A stretch of 64,000 bases of DNA from Leptobrachium leishanense (GCA_009667805.1 CM019066.1:326364690-326428689), one strand, 5' to 3'; shown: positions 22,594 to 33,125, counted from the stretch's first letter. Notes: generated by a model from the letters alone, not told the origin. Numbers and translations are program-made.

Positions 22594-22859
22594 TTAACCC
22601 TTTCACTGCTGAGGACGTGTGGGGAACGTCCTTATTGACTCCTAAGGAAATATAGGGGGTTCTTTTGAACCCCGATATCTCCCCACTGTTGGCAGCTAGT
22701 AGGGTCACGTTTGGTATCATTAGAAAGGCCAGTACATGGCCTTTCCAGTGATATCAAACATGACCATGTTTAAAGTAAAGAAATTATTTTATAAAAATAA
22801 TAAAAAAATAAAAACATGTTTTTTTAAGATGTGAAATGGCTCAGCAGTGAAGGGGTTAA
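22594..22859. mobile_element. TTAA-flanked MITE, CTGCTGAGG family, short copy
   Basis: TTAACCCTTTCACTGCTGAG to CTCAGCAGTGAAGGGGTTAA, 266 bp, inverted ends over ~20 bp including TTAA. Internal GGTATCATTAGAAAGGCC/GGCCTTTCCAGTGATATC hairpin. The right TTAA is also the first four bases of the Penelope target duplication. Confidence 0.85.
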
Positions 22860-22869
22860 ACCTCATGCT

Positions 22870-24710
22870 GAAATGTATAAAAAAGACCATTTTGCACTCA
22901 GTGCATTGAACAACAATTATCAAGGGTGCTCTCCAGAAACACAGCCTCCCTCTAGGGCTGTAAATTGCAACCACAGAGAGGTATGTACAAGTGTGGCCGC
23001 TGCACACTTTGCAGTGGAGTCCTGACTGGTCCTTGCTTTACCCACCCTAGATCCGGAAAAAACTTTGAGATTAGATCACGAGTTGATTGTCAATCTGACT
23101 TTGTAATATATTTATTGAAGTGTCCCTGTGGACTGGGATATGTGGGGCAGACTCAAAGGCCTTTCACAGTACGCATCAGGGAGCACAAAAATAACATACG
23201 AACATCAAAACTACAATATCCGGTAGCGAGGCATTTTGTGGAAGTTGGACACACTATCGCACAGCTCCGATATACAATCATTGAGAGGGTCCTGCACCCA
23301 CAGTATGGGGGAACCGTGAAAATTTGTTGATGAAACGTGAACTTCATTGGATCTATCAGTTACAGACCTTGGCTCCACTGGGATTGAACGAAGATCGGGA
23401 CTTGACTCCCTTCCTATTTGAAAAGTGAAATATGCACTCTGCCTGCTCGATTGTTTTTATAGGTTTGTTTTTAATCTTTGTGTCTTGTTTTGTTTGTTTT
23501 TATTCTTCAGGTTTCCATATTACCATATATTTTTGTGAACTTTGGCTGAAGATGATATGCAAAAGAGCTCATTTGTATACTGCATTTATTGTGATTCGTA
23601 ACGCTGGATTTTGATGGCTTATTGGACTATTTTGTACAAGCAAGATTAATATTGCCTGCATATTCATTTTGTTTATTTATTTTTCCCTATTCATTTTTCT
23701 TTTCTTTTCTTTTTTTGTGAACTTAGTATGTTTATATGTTTTCCTCTTTTGTCATTAGATCCATACCAAATTCTCAATGGACTACACTGTGTACTAGTGA
23801 TACTATTTACCCAATATAATCATGTTTGATAAAGCGGAGTTATTATTAATATGTTCTCTGGGTTATGTGGAATTATATTTCAGAATTCACCAGTTGGGTT
23901 GTTTATGAAAATCTTGTGAAGGTTTATTACCTTGAATGTTTAATAGCCAAGTTTGGGTTATGCCTATACAATCATGTGTACATTGTTCACAGGTTGTAGG
24001 TGGGACGCTGGTAGTATGCGTATGATTTGATATGCAGCTGTGTCCATGTGTATAGGAATATGTGGGTTAGATAGTCTTATATGGTATTTTTCTCGCATGC
24101 GCTCCGAATGTATTTGCGCATGCGCGTGTTACCATGGAGACGTCAGTGTTTGTCCCGTTTGCCCTGTGGCGCGGGACCAATGGCATCATCACGAATGGCC
24201 ATTCGTTTCAGTATATGGGTCAATTACACGCTAATTCATATGGAGTCCTGTGAGTATTTTTCCTTATGCATAGTATAAATGTCTCTCTATTGGTACCTTA
24301 TGTTGTAACCCTTGAGAAAGGCATTGCGCCGAAACGTTGGGGGTTCCTAGTCACAGATCTTGCGTCTCTCCTCAGTGTCTTCTGTGATATCTTCTTTACG
24401 GATTTTGTTTATGTAAGGTATTTATGGATATTTACTTGTGCGTAGGACGCTGACATTTTCCAGATTCTTGACTTTGCATAGCCATATTAAGTTTTATTTA
24501 TCCTTATTAGTAGGTTTATTCATCATACCCTGTTGGTTTTCCTTATACTATTGCTTTTCTAGTCTTTGGACAATTTTTATGGCGATGCTTATGTATTTAT
24601 GGCTTAATGTCAGGTCTTTTTTGGCCTTGAAAAATTTGTGTATATTTTTCCAATTAAATTTATTATAGAGACTACTTTATTGGTGTGCATCCAGTTCTCT
24701 TTTTTCACTA
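22870..24710 (+). mobile_element. Penelope-like element, 5'-truncated
   Basis: Flanked by an exact 14-bp direct repeat TTAAACCTCATGCT (22856-22869 and 24711-24724). It carries a GIY-YIG endonuclease remnant (22965-23428) and a 3' region with CTTGAGAAAGGCATTGCGCC then GAAACGTTGGGGG near 24309-24343, a motif I associate with amphibian Penelope-like elements. The RT domain is missing. Because the left repeat starts in the TTAA of the preceding MITE, this insertion is younger than that MITE. Confidence 0.85.
22965..23428 (+). pseudogene. GIY-YIG endonuclease domain of Penelope-like polyprotein
   Basis: The 121-codon ORF has a cysteine cluster (KCGRCTLC at residues 9-16; Cys24, Cys42) and then the GIY-YIG core: VIYLLKC (47-53), GYVGQT (58-63), RIREH (70-74) and PVARHFVEVGH. 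After codon ~120 a frameshift moves the frame; it continues as KRELHWIYQLQTLAPLGLNE and ends at TGA 23426-23428, a typical Penelope C-terminus. In intact elements this domain nicks the target for reverse transcription. Here it lacks the RT and is frameshifted, so it is dead. Confidence 0.85.
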
Positions 24711-24724
24711 TTAAACCTCATGCT

Positions 24725-25065
24725 ATCACATGGGAAAAGAAGGCAATGTTTTAAAGAATGTCATGTATTATTTTGTGTTGTTAGAAAATGTATAGTGATA
24801 GTAAAGCCCCCACTTATACTTGCACATCTGTCCTTTGTCATATTGATAATAATTTTCTTCTGCCATCCCCCATTCAAACAACAGTCCTTTGCTATGGATT
24901 ATCACAGGGTCTAAACTTTATTCTATATATCTGTGAATATTACAGAGACACTGACCGATCAGAATCAATTTGTCAAGCCTAATAAAGGTACTGTATAATT
25001 TACAAAAGTAGTTTCTGTTTTGTTAACCAAACTTGAAATAAGATGTGCCCTGCAGTTCAGTCGAA
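24725..25065. other. No gene seen
   Basis: A/T-rich, with only short ORFs of about 64 codons. Confidence 0.5.
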
Positions 25066-25215
25066 TTAACCCTCTCACTGGCACGGTGCTCTCCAAAAAT
25101 ACACTGCCAGGACCCAGTGGATTTATGGCAAAAAATTTGCATTTTACATATGTAAGCCCTGGAGTACAGTAATTCTACTACCCTGCCGTTTCTATGTAGT
25201 AACCAGCAGATGGCG
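25066..25215 (+). mobile_element. Truncated end of a TTAA family B element
   Basis: TTAACCCTCTCACTGGCAC followed by CCCAGTGGATTTATGGC and CCAGCAGATGGCG, blocks that occur in this order in the inverse of 62714-63165. The remainder has been lost. Confidence 0.5.
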
Positions 25216-26029
25216 ACCTTCTGTTTGCTCTGGAGATTCAAGACTGTGTGGCTCTATGGTTTTGTGTGTGGAGGCAGGGCTGCTAGAGAGGAAGCAAGAG
25301 GGAGGAAGCTGGAAGATGATGGTGGCTGAGATTTGTGGTATTGTGTCCAGTGCTGAAGCATCCTGCATAAAGGCTCCCAGCAGACTCTGTATCCAGATCA
25401 AAGCACAGAACTGTTCCTGGCAGTGATTGTTCTGCAGAGAGAAGCAATCCCAGTGGAGCAGCTTCTCCCCTTCCTAGACAAAATCTGATTGCAGACTGTG
25501 GAGTGGTAAGCTGAAACCTCTCCCCTTGGTTTTACAACAAGGCACTCTGACACTGGTTACTAAAGCAGCAGTCTGACTTCTCTGATCCCTGGAACACCCC
25601 AGCATATTACAAACAAAGTGGATTACAATTATTCTGGGCCCCAACAATGTGCACCACCTACCTATGGTACCATTAGGGAAAAGACTAGGGTGGGACTCAG
25701 TATTATTTGTGGGTGGGTAAACTCATACTGACTCTTGCGTTATTTACTTATTCCACTGCATTATGTTTATTTACACCGTTACATTTATTTTTGCATAGAG
25801 TTTTGCTGTGCAATACAAACTTCTATAATAGACAGCTCTGTGTTGCTTTATTGCTTGTTTAAATATGTTCCCAACTGGATCTCACACCCAAAGCCTGGAT
25901 GTCCAGTTGGGTGGAGACACTGCCGCAGTCATGTACCCCAACTCCCAGGTAGCGGAGGCTCAGGATCGGCTTGCAGAGCGCTTGAAGGTAACTGAGGTAA
26001 AAGACCACAGGGGTATTTGTGGGACTACG
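25216..26029. other. No gene seen
   Basis: Mixed sequence. An ORF reading MYPNSQVAEAQDRLAERLK near 25931-25990 could be a retroelement fragment, but no family is recognisable. Confidence 0.4.
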
Positions 26030-26315
26030 CAAAAACCCGTTACACATATATTGAAATTTTTCTTTTAATATGGATTCAAAGATCAAAAGTATAGTTTCAG
26101 ATGTATGAAATAATAACCAGACAGATGCTGTCATCTGCTGGTCAAATATCACTAGCACATCCTCATCCAAAGCCGGAGATCTGTTTTTTCTTCTTGTTGG
26201 AATCCGAGCTCTTCAAACTGTTTTGACACCAAACATTTGGGAATTGGGAGCGTATTCTGGAGGGCATTTGCATATTAATTTTGTTTGCAAAAAAATGAAA
26301 CTCCTTTGCATTGCT

Positions 26316-27912
26316 CAGTGGCGGAATCTGAGCGCCGGAATCTGGGAGCAGCGCCGCCGGCTGTTCCCCTCCCTGCGAGCGGCCCGCTGGCTTGCAGCTT
26401 GGCCGCTCGAGTGGGATGGGAACTAGCTGACCAGCGCACGAGATCTCGCGAGAACTCGGCTGCGCTGGTCAGGTGGTTACCGGTGAGCGGCCAGGCTGCA
26501 TGCGTTCAGCGGCCGCTCACCACAGAGAGGAACGTTCTGTTCGGCAGCAGAGGAGGTGAGCTGGGGCCCTATATACCCATAAGAGCTGGGGGCAAATCTA
26601 TCCATTAGCTGGGGCAGTATATCCATGAGCTGGGGCAGTATATCCATGAGCTGGGGCATATCCATGAGCTGGGGCAGTATATCCATATGCTGGGGCAATA
26701 TATCCATGAGCTGGGGCATATCCATGAGCTGGGGCAGTATATCCATGTGCTGGGGCAGTATATCCATGAGCTGGGGCAATATATCCATGAGCTGGGGCAA
26801 TATATCCATGAGTTGGGGCAGTATATCCATGAGCTGGGGCAATATATCCATGAGTTGGGGCAGTATATCCATGTGCTGGGGCAGTATCCATGAGCTAGGG
26901 GCAAATATATCCATGAGCTGGGGCAGTATCCATGAGCTGGGGCAGTATATCCATGAGCTGGGGCAGTATATCCATGAGCTGGGGGCAGTATATCCATGAG
27001 CTGGGGCAGTATATCCATGAGCTGGGGGCAGTATATCCATGAGTTGGGGCAGTATCCATGAGCTGGGGGCAGTATATCCATGAGCTGGGGCAGTATATCC
27101 ATGAGCTGGGGGCAGTATATCCATGAGCTGGGGGCAGTAAATCCATGAGCTGGGGCAGTATATCCATGAGCTGGGGGCAGTAAATCCATGAGCTGGGGCA
27201 GTATCCATGAGCTGGGGGCAGTATATCCATGAGCTGGGGCAGTATATCCATGAGCTGGGGCATTATCCATGTGCTGGGGCAATATATCCATGAGCTGGGG
27301 CAAATATATCCATGAGCTGGGGCAGTATCCATGAGCTGGGGCAGTATATCCATGAGCTGGGGCAGTATATCCATGAGCTGGGGCAGTATCCATGAGCTGG
27401 GGGCAGTATATCCATGAGCTGGGGCAGTATCCATGAGCTGGGACAGTATATCCATGAGCTGGGGGCAGTATATCCATGAGCTGGGGCAGTATCCATGAGC
27501 TGGGACAGTATATCCATGAGCTGGGGGCAGTATATTCATGAGCTGGGGCAGTATCCATGTGCTGGGGCAATATATCCATGAGCTGGGGGCAAATATATCA
27601 TGAACTGGGGCAAATATATCCATGAGCTAGGGGCAAATATATACAGGAGCTGGGGGCAAATTTATACAGGAGCTGGGGGCAAAAATATCCATGTGTGGCC
27701 TGGGGGCAATATATGTCCATGTGAGCTGGGGCAATATATATATCCATGTGAGCTGGGGGCAATATACAGTATATATCCGTGTCAGCTGGGGCAATACTAT
27801 CTTTTTTATTTTGCAGGGAAAAAAAAGTAAAAATATAGATTTTTTGGGGGGGTTGGGGGGGCCCTTCATGGATTCTTGCACCGGGGCCCTCAGGTTTCTA
27901 GTTACGCCACTG
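26316..27912 (+). mobile_element. Non-autonomous hAT carrying a large minisatellite (CAGTGGCG ends), copy 1
   Basis: CAGTGGCGGAATCTGAG at the left and GTTACGCCACTG at the right, flanked by an exact 8-bp duplication GCATTGCT (26308-26315 and 27913-27920). The first ~240 bp are GC-rich with arms such as CGCTGGTCAG/CTGACCAGCG and AGCGGCC/GGCCGCT. Then GAGGTGAGCTGGGGCC (26553-26568) leads into the 1.2 kb minisatellite. The right flank has CCGGGGCCCTCAGGTTTCTAG. No transposase. The same family recurs at 38230-39851. Confidence 0.92.
26585..27800 (+). repeat. 19-22 bp minisatellite GAGCTGGGGCAGTAT(AT)CCAT, roughly 55 units
   Basis: Near-identical units of 19 (TATCC), 21 (TATATCC) or 22 bp (an extra G) fill the array; the last ~200 bp are more degenerate (ACAGGAGCTGGGGGCAAATT, TCCATGTGAGCTGG). 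None of the three minus-strand frames has a stop in the unit, so ORFs up to 324 codons arise with AHGYTAP, SSWIYCP and QLMDILP repeats. Frame rotation at every 19- or 22-bp unit argues against translation. Confidence 0.95.
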
Positions 27913-28104
27913 GCATTGCTCCAATATTATATAAAACCACATGCAAAGGTGCAAATGTTTTAGGGATGCACCGATACCACTTTTTTAAGACCGAGTACGA
28001 GTACCGATACTTTTTTTCAAGTACTCACCGATATCGAGTACCGATACTTTTATTTCATGTCATGTGACCACTTTCCAATAAGAACAGACCTCATGTAAAA
28101 ATGC

Positions 28105-28965
28105 CCCCAGCTCACATGTATATATCCCCCCAAGATATATAAATATATACAGAATGCCCCCAGCTCTCATGGATATTGCCCCAGCTCATGGATATTGCCC
28201 CCAGCTCATGGATACTGCCCCAGCACATGGATATTGCCCCCAGCACATGGATATTGCCCCAGCACATGGATACTGCCCCAGCACATGGATATTGCCCCCA
28301 GCACATGGATACTGCCCCAGCATATGGATATTGCCCCAGCACATGGATATTGTCCCCAGCTCATGGATATTGCCCCAGCTCATGGATATACTGCCCCAGC
28401 TCATGGATATTGCCCCCAGCTCATGGATACTGCCCCAGCTCATGGATATACTGCCCCAGCTCATGGATATACTGCCCCAGCTCATGGATATTGCCCCAGC
28501 TCATGGATATTGCCCCCCCAGCTCATGGATATACTGCCTCCCCAGCTCATTGATATTGCCTCCCCAGCTCATGGATATTTGCCCCCAAGCTCTCATGGAT
28601 ATTTGCCCCCCCAGCTCATGGATATTTGCCCCCCCCCAGCTCATGAATATTGCCTCCCCAGCTCATGGATATTTGCCCCCCAAGCTTTCATGGATATTTG
28701 CTCACCCAGCTCATGGATATTTGCCCCCCAAGCTCTCATGGATATTGCCTCCCCAGCTCATGGATATTTGCCCCCCAAGCTCATGGATATTGCCTCCCCA
28801 GCTCATGGACATTTGCCCCCCTCAGCTCATGGATATTGCCTCCCCAGCTCATGGATATTTGCCCCCAAGCTCTCATGGATATTTGCTCCCCCAGCTCATG
28901 GATATTTGCCCCCCAAGCTCTCATGGATATATGCCCCAGCTCATGGATATTGCCCCCCAGCTCAG
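28105..28965 (-). repeat. Minisatellite, inverse orientation of the 26.6-27.8 kb array, roughly 40 units
   Basis: CTCATGGATATTGCCCCAG units of about 19-23 bp, the reverse complement of the GAGCTGGGGCAGTATCCAT unit. Variants (CTCATGGATATTTGCCCCCC, CCTCCCCAG) become common after 28560, so this array is more diverged than its neighbour. The 291- and 300-codon ORFs are repeat artefacts. Confidence 0.95.
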
Positions 28966-29070
28966 ACCCCAGACCAGACATGGGGCGGCTGTTCGAATGC
29001 TCTATCGGCATTTGGACAGCCGCCCCTGGAGCTCTCCGGCATACTTACCTTCCTGAGCGGCGCCGACTAA

Positions 29071-29984
29071 CAGGGTTATCCAAAGAGATTCGAAAAGTCA
29101 CCGCACGTTCGGTGACTTTTCGTTCTCTTCAATTCGGTTCCTTTTGCCGATTGCATTTCGGTGACCCTGCGGTGTATTCAGCAAACAGCACAGGGTCCCC
29201 GAATTGCAGGGAAAAGCTGCCGAAAACCTGCCGAAAACTAACCGAATGCACGGTGAAAACAAGCAAAAACATCTGGATTAACCTTCGAAGAAGCCGAACA
29301 GGAGCCGAACAGGAGCCGAATCACACAGAGCCGAAGCAGCAGAGACGCAGAGGAGGCAGTGAATAAATTAGCAAAACCATTTGTATGGATCTGGGAAAAT
29401 GAAACGCTGTTTGCAAAGAAACTACTGAGCGAAAATGTCTGAAATTTTCACAGGAGGTCCAGGGAATGATAATAAAGAGGGCTGTTACAAAAAAAATAAG
29501 TAAACTGAAGAAAAAAAAAATCAAAAAAAAAATCAGACTTTTAAAAAAAAAAAAAATCTGAAAAATGCTTAAAGTATCCTAAAAAAATCTATAAATAAAG
29601 AGACTTTTTGCTGCAGAATTTTACAATGAACGGTTTATTAGATATTGAATTAAATCGGGAATATTTTTAACATTGAAGCCTATGCGATTCTCCTGAATAA
29701 ACCTGCCGAATTAAACCACCGAATGGCAGGGCATTAGGGGAACCTTTCCCTGCTGGTTTGTGTTCTCTGAATAGCCGAAGCAGTGCTTTTTCATGGGAAT
29801 TTCACTGCTCTCGAACAGGGACCGAACAGGCACCGAACAAGCACCGTATGTGCAGGCAATTCGCCAGGATTTGGAGAATTGCCTGCTCTCTGGATAGCCG
29901 AATGGTCAGGAAAGGTAACCGAACGCTGATTTTCAGCGTTCGGTTACCTTTCTCAAGCAATTCGGATCTCTTTGGATAACCCTG
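29071..29984 (+). mobile_element. Family A transposon, copy A4
   Basis: 914 bp from CAGGGTTATCCAAAGAG to CTCTTTGGATAACCCTG, flanked by exact TAA triplets (29068-29070 and 29985-29987). Nearly the same as A3. It interrupts the hAT at 27961-30323 between its two inverted arms. Confidence 0.92.
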
Positions 29985-30328
29985 TAAGTCTTTGCGCGTG
30001 CGCTCGTTGAAGGACCCCAGCCGCGATCACTTGGGACTCCCACGTGATCGCGGCTGGGGTCCTTCAACGTGCGGAAGCGTGGAAACTTTCCCGGCGCCGC
30101 TCAGGAAGGTAAGTATGCCGGAGAGCTCCAGGGGCGGCTGTCCAAATGCCGATAGAGCATTCGGACAGCCGCCCAAGCCCCTCGGATGCTGGCAAGCCGG
30201 CTCAATGCCGGCTTCCGGTATCGTGGGAAAATATCGGGGGGTACTGCACGAGTACCAAGTACTCCTGCAGTACCCGGTATTGGCACTGATATCGATACTA
30301 GTATCGGTATCAGTGCAACCCTAGTTTA

Positions 30329-30579
30329 TACAAATACCACCACAATTTCTTGCAGGTATTAATTGGAATACTCCATCTGCGAATCATTGATAGATCCACA
30401 AATGGAGTAGTCCAATTAATAGAGTGTTTCCCAAAACTGTCCTCGGGACCCTCATCCAGGTCAGGTTTTAAGGATCCCCTTGGGGAAATGCAGACAGAAT
30501 CCTGCAATCACTGAGCAGCAAATCCTATCACCTGTGCTGTGCTTCACATATCTGGCAAGAAATTGTGGTGGTATTTGTA
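30329..30579. repeat. 25-bp perfect inverted repeat bracketing a MITE
   Basis: TACAAATACCACCACAATTTC... at 30329-30353 is exactly inverted at 30555-30579. A further pair (TAATTGGAATACTCCAT, ATGGAGTAGTCCAATTA) sits inside at 30359-30420. The homology continues outward: ATGCAAAGGTGCAAATGTTT (27941-27960, before the hAT) mirrors AAATTTGCGCCTTTGCAT (30583-30600). So one palindromic element was split by the hAT at 27961. Confidence 0.75.
30422..30554. mobile_element. hAT MITE (CAGTGTTTC family), truncated copy 2
   Basis: GAGTGTTTCCCAAAACTGTCC through GCAATCACTGAGCAGCAAAT and CACATATCTGGC matches 14764-14939. The right third is lost at the junction with the 25-bp inverted repeat. Confidence 0.7.
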
Positions 30580-30793
30580 CACAAATTTGCGCCTTTGCAT
30601 GTTTTTATATACTTGTGTGCAATAGGGGATATTGGATGTCCCCCAGCATTGGCTGCAGTGGGTAAAAAAAGCTTAACACAAATTAGTTTTTTATTGATCC
30701 AATATTATCCCACATCAAGTATACTCGATATTGGCGCACCAGCAGATGCTTTTGCAGATCACGTATACGAGATCTTGGTATTGAAGGGGTTAA

Positions 30794-31354
30794 TTCTAAA
30801 TTATTCTACAGAATTACATGGAATTTTAGTTAAACTGTCTCCACTTTACTGGCTATGCTTTTTGACTTTGTGTTTCAATGTGATAAGAACAGCTGAGTTT
30901 GTTTTGGAATAGTTTGTTTTAAGTGAGACCTTGACTATGGGAGTTATTTCTAAGTACGCCCTGTGATTAATGACACCAAATCACATCTCTTGCTACCTTA
31001 ATTCTTTTCTAGGTATACTGCTGTGTTTTTTCCGCCCAGACACTAAAAGAGAATTCTAGGTCATTGTCATTTCCCTTAATGTAGTGTTCAATGAATAAAT
31101 GCATGAATGTACAATATTTAGCCCATCAAATCACTGCAGTTATTTTCGGAGCTCTTGGACTCTTTCTTCGTTTGATCCAGTGCTTTAACAATTTAATATT
31201 AAAATACTAGTCACTTTAATAATTTAAACATGTAGGGTTTCATCATAACGTTATCGTTGTGTAAATAATCTTTGGGTCATTTGTATGTATGTCCCCTCAT
31301 GTGCTGTGGGTAGCAGGATGTGTACTTGGTATGCATCGAGCATATATAAATTCT
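30794..31354. other. No gene seen
   Basis: A/T-rich sequence with no repeat match in the window. Confidence 0.5.
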
Positions 31355-31559
31355 AACTTATAAATGATCCAAATGGATGCCCTCCAGGGCTTGGATAAAA
31401 GCGTCTTTATTCAAAGTTGCATTAAAAAATAAATGACCGACGTTTAGACCCTACACCGGGTCTTTTTCAAGTGTAAATAACAATACAATTATGGAGCAGG
31501 TTTGGGTCGAAATCCCTACAACCAGGTTCCCTACTGCCAAAATCCCGACGGCGGCCAAC

Positions 31560-31690
31560 TTCCATACACAGACAACTCCCTGACGGCCAACTTCCCTACA
31601 CGGCCAACTTCCCTACACGGCCAACTTCCCTACACAGCCAACTTCCCTACACAGACAACTCCCTGATGGCCAACTTCCAGACATCCAAAA
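31560..31690. repeat. CGGCCAACTTCCCTACA short tandem repeat
   Basis: About six units of 17-18 bp (CGGCCAACTTCCCTACA, with ACAGACAACTCCCTGA variants) inside the left arm of the element at 31499-32224. Confidence 0.8.
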
Positions 31691-31697
31691 TCCCAGC

Positions 31698-32070
31698 GGC
31701 TAACACTAACCCTACTCCCTAACCCCCCTAAACCTAGCCCTAACCCCAGCCCTAACCCCCCTAAACCTAGCCCTAACCCCCTAAACCTAGCCCTAACCCC
31801 CTAAACCTAGCCCTAACCCCCTAAACCTATCCCTAACCCCCCTAAATCTAGCCCTCACCCTAACCCCCCTAAATCTAGCCCTAACCCCCTAAATCTAGCC
31901 CTAACCCCCCTAAACCTAGCCCTAACCCCCCTAAAGCTAACCCTAACCCCCTAGACCTAGCCCTAACCCCCTAAACCTAGCCTTACCCCCTAAACCTAGC
32001 AATAACCCCCTAAACCTAGCCCTAACCCTAACCCCCTAAACCTAGCCCTAACCCCCCTAAACCTAGGGTT
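31698..32070. repeat. CTAACCCCCTAAACCTAGCC array, telomere-like
   Basis: About 18-20 units of 18-20 bp built on CCCTAA/CCTAAACCTAGC words. It contains many CCCTAA hexamers but its period is three hexamers with fixed variants, so it is a minisatellite rather than a true telomeric run. Confidence 0.9.
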
Positions 32071-32924
32071 AGGGTGTTGTATTAGGGTTAGCCGCTGGGA
32101 TTATGGATGTCTGGAAGTTGGCCATGTAGGGAAGTTGGGATGTCCGGCACTTGTTCTGTCTGGAAGTTGGCCATCTGTATTTTGGCATTAGGGAACCTGG
32201 CTGTAGGGCTTTTGTCCGGCACCCTTATGCAGCATATAAATAGATAAAATGAGCTGTACGCTCACCAATAATGCCACCGCTGCACACTTGGCTCCGTCTC
32301 TCCGATGAAAGGGAAAGCGAGTTCAAAGCACAAAATCAAAAGACTAGTGGTGGCCCAAAACCACGTCTATGAAACTAGTGTGTGTCAGCAACAGGTCAAA
32401 AACAACAAGATGATGATTTCAAGGATAATAAGATGAAAAAACTGAAAATTGCTGTGCAAAAAAATGGTCTTGTGGCTTACAGATTTTAAGTTAAACATGA
32501 AAATATATACATAGAACATAAACATAAATTCTAACATAGACATAAATACATTTTCTCTTGGGAATTATAAAGTTTGACACGTAAATATTAACACAAATGC
32601 TAAATCATTCAGGAACAGTCATACACCTGCTGAGAAACACGCACAGCCTGTTAATACCGATAGCAAACACAATAAGACACTAACAAAAGATGAGGTTGTA
32701 TTGATACACCTTCACATTGACTCACTCTTGCATAATATAACAAACCGTGGAAACATTTATACTCATTGTACAATAAGCTTACTCATCTGTGACATAACAC
32801 AAAAGGATTGCTGGAGGAACATTATCCTTTATGTAGGGCGAGAAATAAGTCACGGGTAATCATTCCACATTCTCTAGGTCGTGTGGACTCAAGGTGACCC
32901 ACCAATCAAATGAACATCTTTACA

Positions 32925-33125
32925 GTTACAGCATTTATATAGCACCAACAGATTGTGCAGTGCTTTATAGTGGGAAAGCCCAAACATGAGACATAGTAGA
33001 ACATATGGAAAAGACAACCCTGCCCATAGGATCACTTGTCCTGCAAATAGAGCACCTTATACAAGTGCTCAATCAGTCATCCTTTGAGCTTACAATCTAA
33101 AAGACTAAAGGTATTTGGGAGGGTG
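32925..33125 (-). mobile_element. L2-like LINE 3' end fragment
   Basis: CATTTATATAGCACCAACAG, GTGCAGTGCTTTATAGTGGG and GAGCTTACAATCTAA are the usual blocks of vertebrate L2-type 3' ends (compare 60355-60500, where they sit beside an L2 reverse transcriptase). Confidence 0.6.

Larger units (their letters stand above)
27961..30323. mobile_element. hAT element (TAGGGATGCACCGATACC ends) with inverted minisatellite
   Basis: TAGGGATGCACCGATACC mirrors GGTATCAGTGCAACCCTA (16/18). Flanks share only GTTT, so no clean 8-bp duplication is seen. Internally: a minisatellite (28105-28965); an 82-bp inverted repeat with one mismatch (28983-29064 versus 30093-30174); a second palindrome around GAAGGACCCCAGCCGCGATC (30009-30067); and family A copy A4 inserted in the loop. 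Subterminal sequence has repeated GAGTACCGATACTTTT words. No transposase. Confidence 0.8.
26030..30793 (+). mobile_element. TTAA family B element, host of several nested insertions
   Basis: Blocks of family B are strung out here: CTGTCATCTGCTGGTC (26130), GGAGGGCATTTGCATATTAATTTTG (26260-26284), CATTGCTCCAATATTAT (27914-27930), then CCAATATTAT again (30699-30708) with CAAGTATACTCGATATTGG and GGTATTGAAGGGGTTAA (ending 30793). The gaps are filled by a hAT element at 26316-27912 and by foreign DNA at 27931-30692. The left end is missing. Confidence 0.55.
31499..32224. mobile_element. Mutator-like (?) element with long inverted arms around a CCCTAA-like array
   Basis: CCCTACAACCAGGTTCCCTA (left) mirrors TAGGGAACCTGGCTGTAGGG (right). 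Further in, GGCCAACTTCCAGACATCC and GGATGTCTGGAAGTTGGCC pair perfectly. Flanks TTATGGAGCA (31489-31498) and TTATGCAGCA (32225-32234) agree at 9/10, the duplication size of Mutator-like elements. No transposase. The superfamily is inferred only from duplication length and long arms. Confidence 0.6.
31355..32800 (-). mobile_element. Penelope-like 3' region, interrupted
   Basis: On the minus strand it reads CTTGAAAAAGACCCGGTGTAGG, CTAAACGTCGGTCATTTA and AATAAAGACGCTTTTATCC, the same layout (stress on GAAA..GGxxxGGGTCxAAACGT) as the Penelope 3' region near 24310. It is split by the element at 31499-32224. Its distal limit is not defined; 32235-32800 is assigned only by continuity. Confidence 0.4.

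Noticed and set aside
26477..27623. Minus-strand ORFs of 242-324 codons with AHGYTAP / SSWIYCP / QLMDILP repeats
   Set aside because: All three frames of the minisatellite unit lack stops, and the frame rotates with each 19- or 22-bp unit. Comparable ORFs occur in every array of this type, so they are repeat artefacts.
28154..29366. Plus-strand ORFs of 291, 300 and 238 codons
   Set aside because: Same minisatellite read from the other strand, running on into family A copy A4; no domain.
31698..32070. True interstitial telomere (TTAGGG)n
   Set aside because: The period is 18-20 bp with fixed variant hexamers and the array is enclosed in transposon arms, so it is not a telomeric fusion relic.
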